Assembly (NCBI GenBank): GCA_039566865.1
Contig: CM076947.1
Coordinates: 23,933,501-23,997,500 of the forward strand
Origin: Aurelia coerulea
Lineage: Eukaryota > Cnidaria > Scyphozoa > Semaeostomeae > Ulmaridae
Length of the DNA stretch: 64,000 bases
Direction of reading: 5' to 3'
The notes under the pieces: model-generated
Database searches by the model: none
Told to the model about the DNA's origin: nothing
The model's input: only the letters and a program-made list of their open reading frames with translations
Made by a program: the position numbers and the translations under genes
In this document: positions 33,941-42,900 of the stretch, one piece after another
How positions within the stretch are numbered: position 1 is the first letter of the stretch
Layout: each line of letters opens with the position of its first letter

Positions 33941-34073
33941 TTACCATTTAGTTGCCATTTATTTACCATGTATTTACCATTTAGTTGCCATTCAGTTACC
34001 ATTTATTTACCATTTAGTTACCATTTATTTACCATTTATTTACCATTTATTTACCATCTATTTACCATTTACC
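33941..34073. repeat. 11-bp minisatellite, array 2 (TTTATTTACCA / TTTAGTTGCCA)
   Basis: About twelve units of 11 bp, more diverged than array 1 and mostly with T instead of G at the fifth position. It ends about 100 bp before the exon 10 acceptor. Confidence 0.93.
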
Positions 34074-34176
34074 AGAGAAGCACACTCCTTTTAACTTTAG
34101 TAATTGTTCATAGCATATGATCTGACTTGGGAATATCAAGTTATATTTATACAACGTTATTTCCATTTTCTTGCAG

Positions 34177-34332
34177 AGACAAATTCAGAGACAGCTTTGA
34201 AAGCTTTCGTAAAGCATTTGAACAAGTTGACTCAAGCAAAGATGGACTTGTATCGAGATCAGAGCTGATGAAAATTCTGTATAATCATCATTACTATATG
34301 GATGACCAAGAACTTGCTAATCTTCTAAAGAG
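34177..34332 (+). CDS. EF-hand gene, exon 10: canonical EF-hand
   Basis: The acceptor is TTTTCTTGCAG and the donor is GTATGA; 156 nt, phase 2 in and 2 out. It encodes DKFRDSFESFRKAFEQV, then the loop DSSKDGLVSRSE and LMKILYNHHYYMDDQELANL. The loop has D at 1, S at 3, D at 5, G at 6 and E at 12, a good EF-hand. The hand is followed by the YYMDDQELANLLKR turn that leads to its degenerate partner in the next exon. Confidence 0.94.
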
Positions 34333-34686
34333 GTATGATAATGCCCTAAATTTTATCAGGAGATCCTACCTGTACCTGTAGATTCCTCCTTCTTGGTCTT
34401 CACCATCACAGAGACGAGGTAGTGCATCTCTGCACTAACTCGGCAAACTCTTGTGGTTCTCTTTGCCTGTTCAACTGACACGCCTAGCAGGGATGATATC
34501 TTTTTTTATATCACATGTAAATACAACTAACTACAACGAAATATAAATATTCTGTGGCTGCCATAGCTGGAAAGGACATGATGTCATCGAGTTCCAACTA
34601 CAGCAGCCATTTACATCAATGGAAAAGTATACATTAAATTTAAGAAAAGAAAAATTCGGGTATCTCAGAACGGTCTCCACCTTACA
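34333..34686. other. Intron sequence, nothing recognised
   Basis: This follows exon 10, up to the antisense LINE relic. No element ends were recognised. Confidence 0.5.
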
Positions 34687-34990
34687 TCAGATGACTGACT
34701 CTAACAAACAAGCACAAATAGATGATATCTTTATCCATGGGTCTCTGTAATATCCTCTGGTTGCCTTTGCAAACATCATTTTCTTTGTCAACACAGTGTT
34801 CTCACCTCTGCAGATATGTCCAATGTAATTGAGGTACTGTCTGTTAATGTGGTTTTTGAGTGGTTGTGCTCCAACAATCTCTCGTATTCGATCATTTGGG
34901 TATACAAGGCTGAAATCTTCTTCATTCTCGTTACTGTTTCTTTTCCGTCTCCAACCACCCCGTACCATCCCTCTCAGATATTGTAATTGG
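34687..34990 (-). pseudogene. LINE ORF2 C-terminal relic, antisense
   Basis: The minus strand reads YLRGMVRGGWRRKR, then RIREIVGAQPLKNHINRQYL, then NYIGHICRGENTVLTKKMMF and RDPWIKIS. The 'YIxHxCRxEN...KKxxFA...YRDPWIxIS' pattern is that of the C-terminal region of endonuclease/reverse-transcriptase LINE proteins. It is truncated, and the fold-back element at 35009 lies immediately before its 5' side. Confidence 0.8.
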
Positions 34991-35008
34991 CCTAAGTAAA
35001 TAGGTAAA

Positions 35009-35630
35009 TACCGTGTGACCCAGAAAAAAGTGACCCAACGCAATCTGTTATAGAAAAAAACGTAAGTGGCAGATTGAAATATTTCAAACGTTGTTCTGTC
35101 GCTAAAAGACCAGCCCACATTATGAGTATTTTTTGCAATTTGTTTGGGCACGGGAAAGTTCCCAAATTAAGAATTTTGAGGAAAAGGGCAAGCTTGAAAT
35201 TCTCAAAAAGTCGTCAAAAACAGGGGATCGATTTGAAGCCATTTCAGATCTTCAAAACAACGAGGAGCGTGTTTCATTTTGCCTGAGAATATCTTTAAGT
35301 ACCTAGGGACTATAAACTTGCTCTGAAGACTTCCGACTGGGTTGCCTATTCCCAGGTTGAAACGAAACACGCTCCTTGTTGTTTTGAAGATTTGAAATGG
35401 CTGTAAATCGATCCCCTGTTTTTGACGACTTTTAGTGGATTTCAGGCATGCCCTTTTCCTGGACATCCTTAAATTTCGAAATTTACCGTGCCGAAAAAAA
35501 TTGCCAAAAGTACTCATAGCATAGGCTAGTGTTTTAGCCACAAAACAACGTTTGAAGCATTTCAATCGGCCACTTACTTAATTTTCTGGAACAGATTGAG
35601 TTGGGTCACTTTTTTCTGGGTCACCCGGTA
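35009..35630. mobile_element. TACCG(T/G)GTGACCCAG fold-back TA element
   Basis: It starts TACCGTGTGACCCAGAAAAA and ends TTTTTCTGGGTCACCCGGTA. The halves are reverse complements over most of the 622 bp (CAGGGGATCGATTTGAAGCC against TGTAAATCGATCCCCTG). It is a hairpin-type MITE related in termini to those at 11464 and 38092. Confidence 0.92.
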
Positions 35631-35683
35631 TATGAACTCAAAAGCTACCAAATGACAAAAAATGTGTATCACCGACTTTTGAG

Positions 35684-35763
35684 TAGACTTGCCCCAAGTC
35701 TATTTTCGTCATACTTTCAGATAGACTTCTTGCAGTTGACGAAATAGACTTGGGGCAAGTCTA
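35684..35763. repeat. Near-perfect inverted repeat with palindromic arms
   Basis: The left arm at 35684-35711 (TAGACTTGCCCCAAGTCTAT...) and the right arm at 35737-35763 match except for one T. Each arm also contains a palindrome, AGACTTG-CCC-CAAGTCT or its complement. It may fold as a stem or a pair of small hairpins. Confidence 0.85.
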
Positions 35764-35965
35764 ACTTTTCAGTAGTCAGTTGCCTGAAGTCAGTTGCAAT
35801 TCAATCGCGTTATAGTGAACTTTTTCCAAACAGTCATCAGATAGTGAAAATGTTTCCTAGAAATTCTTAATTTCTATTTACAGCCATTCATGACTTGTCT
35901 TCTAATCGAAAACAGAGTTATTTTGCGTAGGCTCTTTTTTGTACTTTGAAAAACTAAGACTAGAC

Positions 35966-36208
35966 GTTATTACCTGACTGACGTTTCAAAAACGAGGCAA
36001 TACAAGAATCCCGCCAATCCCATTGGCTAATCGCACATTTCCCGCGGTTTTCCCGTAGCCTTGTATAATACGATACAAGGACGCGTTTTTGTCAGCACAG
36101 CAACTAATTTAGGCCCGTGAGATTTACAATGAACTCAAACGACATAACAGTAACAAAATGAGTTTGACTAAATGGTATAAGTCAAAATTAGAAGCTATCA
36201 GGTAATAA
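35966..36208. mobile_element. Possible small element with TTATTACCTGA / TCAGGTAATAA ends
   Basis: The 11-bp ends at about 35967 and 36198 are perfect inverted repeats around 230 bp of non-coding sequence. No target duplication is clear. Another palindrome starts 5 bp downstream. Confidence 0.45.
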
Positions 36209-36212
36209 AACT

Positions 36213-36348
36213 CATACTAACCGGTTTTGTGGTTGTACAGGAAAATATAAAGCCCTCGGTCTTATTGCACAGACCTCGAAAGCTCGGTCTGTACTTTTAA
36301 GACCTCGGGCTTTATATTTTCCTGTACAACACAAAACCGGTTAGTATG
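36213..36348. repeat. 136-bp palindrome (CATACTAACCGG...CCGGTTAGTATG)
   Basis: The left CATACTAACCGGTTTTGTGG and the right ACACAAAACCGGTTAGTATG are reverse complements, with arms of about 66 bp and a very short centre. Inner parts pair too (GTACAGGAAAATATAAAGCC with GGCTTTATATTTTCCTGTAC). It is probably a minimal fold-back MITE. Confidence 0.9.
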
Positions 36349-36565
36349 CGCATATTAATGTCTCTGGTATAGCATCCCCGTTTACTTCATCTTTGAGAAT
36401 TGTTTTTATGTACGGAGGAAAACTACAGTATCCGTGATAAGAATATGCGCCTATGCTGGCCTGACACCCAATTTGAAACAGATCCCAGTATTTATCAGTG
36501 ATTAATCGTATTTGTAGCTTTTTGTAGTTGTTGACTTCATATTCATCTATTTGCATGTCCTTATG

Positions 36566-36720
36566 TTAATAGCCACGGGAGTAGTCATTGTATTTTGCTA
36601 CCTGTGGTATCGTCCCTGTAGTGTTGTATAGTCGTATAGCAATCAGAAAGTATAGTAGGATGTAGATGCAACATGTATTGTAATATTTTAGATGAATATA
36701 AGAAAAAATAAGAATACAAT
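36566..36720 (+). mobile_element. LINE 3' end, diverged copy of 618-745
   Basis: It shares GGAGTAGTCATTGTATTTTG, GGTATCGTCC and CATGTATTGTAATATTTTAG with the LINE 3' UTR near the window start and ends in an A-rich run. No coding part remains beside it. Confidence 0.7.
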
Positions 36721-36850
36721 CCATGCAATGCGAAATTGTCTTGTCAGCTTCGTCCATAATCTTACAGTTATCAGTCTGTATCTTCTTTTCCTATCATCCC
36801 AATTGCTGAAATGAACAGTGTCAGATGATGTATGTCTGCTTTGGTTTCAG

Positions 36851-37064
36851 GCTTGGTTTTGGTGACAACGAATCGTTGGCCTATGAGCATTTCTTAGCTG
36901 CTTTCGAAGACCCTCGCCAGTCTGGAAACCCGTCAATGACCCTCGATTCACGATCTAGCCGCTCAAGCAAAGTCAGCTTTGAGCATGCAGAAAATTTAAC
37001 ACCAGAAGAAGCGATCATTAAACTGAGAAGACAAGTTGCTTATAATTCAGAGGCGATTAGAAGC
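36851..37064 (+). CDS. EF-hand gene, exon 11: degenerate EF-hand and Ser-rich linker
   Basis: The acceptor is TTGGTTTCAG and the donor is GTAAGT; 214 nt, phase 2 in and 0 out. It starts with LGFGDNESLAYEHFLAAFED, a non-canonical partner loop. A Ser/Arg-rich linker follows (SRSSRSSKVS), then the recurring helix LTPEEAIIKLRRQVAYNSEA. The linker could be a phosphorylation site, but that is only inferred from composition. Confidence 0.93.
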
Positions 37065-37589
37065 GTAAGTTTCGCTGTCACTAATTTATTAAGTTTATGT
37101 ACAAATCTTGGCAAGCTTTAAACTTTTACTGTCTCCTTCCACATTTGCACATTGCAGGGAAAAAGAGATTAATGATTTGTCAAAGTGTTGCTAATTTCTC
37201 GATTTTATTTGTTGTCCTTTAAGGCTTTTCAGTTTGAGCCTCCCACTCAGATTGTATACTTAAATAAATATTGACGGGGAAGCAGCGCTTGATCCACTTA
37301 TTTTTTCTTGGTAGCAAATTATCAGGGTTTTTTGAGTTAGGTTTCTACTTCTTTTTTAGTGCTAGCTCTCAAAATTTCAAACTTTGTGGACATAAGAGAC
37401 AGAAGTGTTCATTCAAACTGACTGACCCGAGACTGACTAAGCTATGGAACGACGTATTCTTAGGGTTTTTTTATACTGGATTCATTTTTGTGGCTTTCCC
37501 GTTATCGATTATTCATTTTGCTGGATCATACTGAAAGCTCCGGGCCACGCCCATTGTCACTCATATATTCGATTGCCCCCCCCCCAATG
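37065..37589. other. Intron sequence, nothing recognised
   Basis: This follows exon 11. It includes a C9 run near 37577. A plus-strand open frame at 37271-37534 has no motif. Confidence 0.5.
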
Positions 37590-37852
37590 AAGTTGAGAGA
37601 ATTTTCTTTGTCTGCAGTCGCAAATTGCTTTGAATGGCGGTGTCAATCAAAAGCAGCTCATGCCATTGGCCATTGTCTTACAAAATCTGTCCTTGTTACC
37701 TGGATTTCTGAGAAACTTTTGTGGTTTTTTTTGCTTTGAATTATTGGTTGAGAGAATTCCCTTTGTTTGCAGTCGCTAATCGCTTTGAATTTTGGTATCA
37801 ACAAAAGCAACTCATGCTATTGTGTTATCAAATCTGTCCTTGTTATACGCAA
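37590..37852. mobile_element. Two half-copies of the AACAAGGACA fold-back family
   Basis: Two direct segments each run from GAGAGAATT(T/C)(T/C)CTTTG through GCTTTGAAT to AAATCTGTCCTTGTTA, like the right half of 31756-32330. They end 76 bp before the exon 12 acceptor. Confidence 0.7.
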
Positions 37853-37927
37853 TTCAAAAAGACGTTGAATTCCTTCAAATATCGATATCAAAATCTGAAA
37901 TTTATGTTATTTCAATTTTTTCTTCAG

Positions 37928-38032
37928 GCATTTGGTGCATTCGATAAATCAGGCAATGGTCGCATCAGCATTGAAGATCTGCACATGATAATCAACTCGT
38001 TCTGCATGAAAATTTCAGACAAACAATTTAAG
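37928..38032 (+). CDS. EF-hand gene, exon 12: canonical EF-hand
   Basis: The acceptor is TTTTCTTCAG and the donor is GTATGA; 105 nt, phase 0 in and 0 out. It encodes AFGAFDKSGNGRISIEDLHM then IINSFCMKISDKQFK. The loop DKSGNGRISIED has D, S, N at positions 1, 3 and 5, G at 6 and D at 12, within the range of Ca2+-binding EF-hands. Confidence 0.94.
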
Positions 38033-38091
38033 GTATGAATCACACCTATAGTTAATTTCTCTTTGTAGATCCCTAGATTCCTACCGGGTGA

Positions 38092-39247
38092 GTCAGAAAA
38101 AAGAATCCCCGCTGGGAAGGCCACTGCTCCATGAATATCAAAGCAATAATATTGGAAAATGTCTGTTTTATTGCCAATATGCTCAATTAGGTTCAGTAAT
38201 TTACCCGGCTTTAATCGACCATTCCTTCCCGTGGATATGGGTGATTTTCTTCAGAAAGCCCCTTCCAAAAACCTGCAAAAACGAATGAAAACAATGAACA
38301 AATTTTCCTTCCTAAAATTGATGACACTCGCATAGATTTATGTAGTTTATCCTCTTGGGAGAATGGAATCCCCTTGAATAGGTCATCGATATCAGGGGGA
38401 GGACTTGTTCATCCTCCCAAGAGGATAGCACGTGCTAAATCGTCCACAAGTCATTGCTGTAAGGCCATTGTAAGGCAGAAATGTAAGGGAAATTTGTTCA
38501 TGATTTTGGGTACGTTTTGAAGGTTTCTTGAAGAAGCTTTCTCGAGAAAATCCCTCATAATTTCAGAATGGAGTGGCCAATTTCAGTCAGGTAAATTTTA
38601 TAGATATTTGAACATTTCTACCATTAAACTTTATATTTGCCGATATCAACATAGGTTCCAAATCTTTAAAAAGGCTGGTGTAAAATTGAGAGACCTATTT
38701 CTTTGAGCTGAATGACTTCAAAGAAAATTTAGCTATTTCTCTATAAACCTACCGTTGGACTTTTCGGAAATCTTCAATATATTCAGAATTAGAGTGATTT
38801 TCTTCTTTTTCAAGAATTCAAGAAATGTTTTCAAAAAAACTTAAAACCATCATGATTTCTAAACTGTTTGACGTAACATAACGTAATTTCGAAGAACACC
38901 ATAATACATGAATGCCTACAATATGGTATCAAGCAAAAGTCTGTCACTCATCTGGTTTATGATTTAGAAATTTGATGACGTCACATCCTCAAAAGAGTTG
39001 AAACGTAAGATACGCTTTAATTTCGAAAAATATTCAAAATTTCTGGAAAGTCCAACGGTAGAATTGTAGATAAGTATCAAAAGTTTCTTTCAAGTCATTC
39101 AAACAGCAGAGATAGGTCATTGAATTTTACACCCACCTTTTTATGCCAAGAAAAAGATTTGGAACCTATGCTGCCGATATCATTGTCTTGATATCCAGGG
39201 AGCCGTGACCTTTCAAACGGGGATTCTTTTTTCTGATTCACCCTGTA
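38092..39247. mobile_element. TA-flanked element (TACCGGGTGAGTCAG...) carrying a nested insertion
   Basis: The left end TACCGGGTGAGTCAGAAAAA and the right end TTTTTTCTGATTCACCCTGTA are inverted repeats extending through AGAATCCCCG / CGGGGATTCT. The interior is interrupted by the 525-bp element at 38648-39172. Confidence 0.88.
38648..39172 (-). mobile_element. AGCATAGG family element, copy 3, nested and reversed
   Basis: It begins AACATAGGTTCCAAATCTTT (one change from the family end) and ends AGATTTGGAACCTATGCT. A perfect 9-bp duplication, GCCGATATC, flanks it (38639-38647 and 39173-39181). Its interior matches copies 1 and 2 in reverse. Confidence 0.92.
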
Positions 39248-39418
39248 TTTTGTTAGATTCCTTTCTTAAGAATTTATTATAAATTTTCATCTTTCTAAAG
39301 AATTTACAAGGTCCCAAGGTACGGCAGTAACCAAAATAATACGTTGTTCTCGTTTAATCGTCAAGTTACTGCCTAAATTGCCGTGTTATTAAAAAATTCT
39401 TAAATCTTTCATTCACAG

Positions 39419-39655
39419 CATCTTCGATCAAAAATGTTCGTGCAACCGGACGGTACAGTTGATTATGAATCCTTCATGGACAGTTTTCAAAAGAATGACG
39501 CTGAAGCAAGTAGAAGATGGCTTGAGAACATGTTGAAGAATGATATGAAAAGCACATCGCCCCTATCGCCAGCTGAATACGCTCTTCCTAGTTATAACGC
39601 AATGGAAGAGAAAATGAGTGAAATGATTCGGGCGAAATACTCAAAGTTATCGAAG
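39419..39655 (+). CDS. EF-hand gene, exon 13: degenerate EF-hand; last exon visible
   Basis: The acceptor is TTCATTCACAG and the donor is GTATGT; 237 nt, phase 0 in and 0 out. It encodes HLRSKMFVQPDGTVDYESFM, a partner hand that keeps only the end of the loop, followed by a charged linker with SPLSPAEYALPSYNAMEEKM and RAKYSKLSK. The open donor shows that the gene continues to the right. The next exon is not in the window, so the intron is at least 24.3 kb and contains the 167-bp satellite. Confidence 0.93.
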
Positions 39656-39971
39656 GTATGTACTTTTTTTATACATTCCATTTAATAACTTAAAATGCGT
39701 ATTACTTATTACACTACATACAAAATATCATACCCTACTATTAGAACAATATAATTTGGAGCGAAAAATTACGTTTACCTCATGACAACATAAAACAGGA
39801 AATACGAACATAACACTACACGTAACTACTAGAGAGAAAAGATTCTTCATAAAACTACACGTAACTGCTACAAAAAGAGAAAGAAATACTTACTTTACAG
39901 GGGACATAGAAAATATTATGATACAGTTTACATTTTACTTTACTTTCTAATTACAAATAAGTAGGTGAGGC
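39656..39971. other. Intron start before the 167-bp satellite
   Basis: AT-rich sequence with a short direct repeat ACTACACGTAACT(A/G)CTA near 39815 and 39855. Nothing else was recognised. Confidence 0.5.
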
Positions 39972-42900
39972 ACAATATTTTATGAATTGATAGCGAATGA
40001 ATCGAATATGAAACTTGGCTTGATGCAATTCTTCAAAATGAGGTTTAGATATTAAAACATTTGAAACCTCGTCAGGTTCATGAGGTTCAAGTGATAGTAA
40101 ACTTTTCGAGAAAATATGAAGTAAAAGAACAGAGTATGGTTGAAATTTTTTAAAAAGATGGTCAATGAATCGAATATAAAACTTGGCTTGATGCAATTCT
40201 TCAAAATGTGGTATAGATATTGAAACATTTGAAACCTCATCAGGTTAATGAGGTTCAAATGATAGTAAACTTTTGAGAAAATATGAAGTCAAACCACAGT
40301 CTATGGTTGAAGGCTTATGAATTGATGGTCAATGAATCGAATATTAAACTTGCCATCATGCTATTCTTCAAAATGAGGTATATATATTGAAACATTTGAA
40401 ACCTCATCAGGTTAATGAGGTTCAAATGATAGTAAACTTTTGAGAAAATATGAAGTCAAAATACAGTCTATGAATGAAATCTTATGAATTGATGGTCAAT
40501 GAATCGAATATTAAACTTTGCTTGATGCTATTCTTCAAAATGAGGTAAAAATATTGAAACATTTGAAACCTCATCAGGTTAATGAGGTTCAAATGATAGT
40601 AAACTTTTGAGAAAATATGAAGTCAAAACACAGTCTATGGCTGAAATTTTTTTAATTGATGGTCAATGAATCGAAGATTAAACTTGGCTTGATGTAATTC
40701 TTCAAAATGAGGTATAGATATTGAAACATTTGAAACCTCATCAGGTTAATGAGGTTCAAATGATAGTAAACTTTTGAGAAAATATGAAGTCAAAACACAG
40801 TCTATGGTTGAAATCTTATGAATTGATGGTCAATGAATCGAATATTAAACTTGGCTTGATGCTATTCTTCAAAATGAGGTATATATATTGAAACATTTGA
40901 AACCTCATCAGGTTAATGAGGTTCAAATGATAGTAAACTTTTGAGAAAATATGAAGTCAAAACACAGTCTATGGTTGAAATCTTATGAATTGATGGTCAA
41001 TGAATCGAATATTAAACTTGGCTTGATGCTATTCTTCAAAATGAGGTAAAAATATTGAAACATTTGAAACCTCATCAGGTTAATGAGGTTCAAATGATAG
41101 TAAACTTTTGAGAAAATATGAAGTCAAAACACAGTCTATTGTTGAAATCTTATGAATTGATGGTCAATGAATCGAATATAAAACTTTGCTTGATGCTATT
41201 CTTCAAAATGAGGTAAAAATATTGAAACATTTGAAACCTCATCAGGTTAATGAGGTTCAAATGATAGTAAACTTTTGAGAAAATATTAGGTCAAAACACA
41301 GTCTATGATTAAAATCTTATGAATTGATGGTCAATGAATCGAATATTAAACTTTGCTTGATGCTATTCGTCAAAATGAGGTAAAAATATTGAAACATTTG
41401 AAACCTCATCAGGTTAATGAGGTTCAAATGATAGTAAACTTTTGAGAAATATGATGTCAAAACACAGTCTATGGCTGAAATGTTTTTAAAAGATGGTCAA
41501 TGAATCGAAGATGAAACTTCTTGATGTAATTCTTCAAAATGAGGTATAGATATTGAAACATTTGAAACCTCATCAGGTTAATGAGGTTCAAATGATAGTA
41601 AACTTTTAAAATATGAAGTCAAAACACAGTCTATGATGAAATCTTATGAATTGATGTCAATGAATCGAATATTAAACTTTGCTTGATGCTATTCTTCAAA
41701 ATGAGGTAAAAATATTGAAACATTTGAAACCTCATCAGGTTAATGAGGTTCAAATGATAGTAAACTTTTGAGAAAATATGAAGTCAAAACACAGTCTATG
41801 AATGAAATCTTATGAATTGATTGTCAATGAATCGAATATTAACCTTGGCTTGATGCAATTCTTAAAAATGAGGTATATATATTGAAACATTTGAAACCTC
41901 ATCAGGTTAATGAGGTTCAAATGATAGTAAACTTTTGAGAAAATATGAAGTCAAAACACAGTCTATGGTTGAAATCTTATGAATTGATGGTCAATGAATC
42001 GAATATTAAACTTGGCTTGATGCTATTCTTCAATTTGAGGTATATATATTGAAACATTTGAAACCTCATCAGGTTAATGAGGTTCAAATGATAGTAAACT
42101 TTTGAGAAAATATGAAGTCAAAACACAGTCTATGTTGAAATCTTATGAATTGATGGTCAATGAATCGAATATTAAACTTTGCTTGATGCTATTCTTCAAA
42201 ATGAGGTAAAAATATTGAAACATTTGAAACCTCATCAGGTTAATGAGGTTCAAATGATAGTAAACTTTTGAGAAAATATGAAGTCAAAACACAGTCTATG
42301 AATGAAATCTTATGAATTGATTGTCAATGAATCGAAAATTAAACTTGGCTTGATGCTATTCTTCAAAATGAGGTAAAAATGTTGAAACATTTGAAACCTC
42401 ATCAGGTTAATGAGGTTCAAATGATAGTAAACTTTTGAGAAAATATTAGGTCAAACACAGTCTATTGTTGAAATCTGATGAATTGATGGTCAATGAATCG
42501 AATATTAAACTTGGCTTGATGCTATTCTTCAAAATGAGGTATAAATATTGAAACATTTGAAACCTCATCAGGTTAATGAGGTTCAAATGATAGTAAACTT
42601 TTGAGAAAATATGAAGTCAAAACACAGTCTATGGTTGAAATCTTATCAATTGATGGTCAATGAATCGAATATTAAACTTTGCTTGATGCTATTCTTCAAA
42701 ATGAGGTAAAAATATTGAAACATTTGAAACCTCATCAGGTTAATGAGGTTCAAATGATAGTAAACTTTTGAGAAAATATGAAGTCAAAACACAGTCTATG
42801 GTTGAAATCTTATGAATTGATGGTCAATGAATCGAATATTAAACTTGGCTTGATGCTATTCTTCAAAATGAGGTATATATATTGAAACATTTGAAACCTC

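Larger units (their letters stand above)
2204..39655 (+). other. Gene span: multi-exon EF-hand protein, EFCAB6-like, partial at both ends
   Basis: Thirteen exons join without a frame break: 2204-2279, 3067-3162, 4169-4227, 5313-5420, 7225-7312, 8502-8743, 11209-11424, 31454-31604, 32719-32798, 34177-34332, 36851-37064, 37928-38032 and 39419-39655. Every boundary is AG before and GT after, and every exon's end phase matches the next exon's start phase. The product repeats the EF-hand pattern of helix, 12-residue loop and helix about every 60-80 residues. Loops with good Ca2+ ligands begin DYDGDG, DKDGNQ, DVDRNG, DSSKDG and DKSGNG; loops between them are degenerate. This serial, partly degenerate layout is typical of EFCAB6 (DJBP), known in vertebrates as a DJ-1/androgen-receptor-associated, testis-enriched protein. 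The EF-hand call is firm; the EFCAB6 assignment is from recognition only. The gene continues on both sides of the window. Confidence 0.8.

Noticed and set aside
36341..36556. Minus-strand open frame of 71 codons beside the 136-bp palindrome
   Set aside because: No recognisable motif and it starts inside the palindrome; likely chance or decayed repeat.
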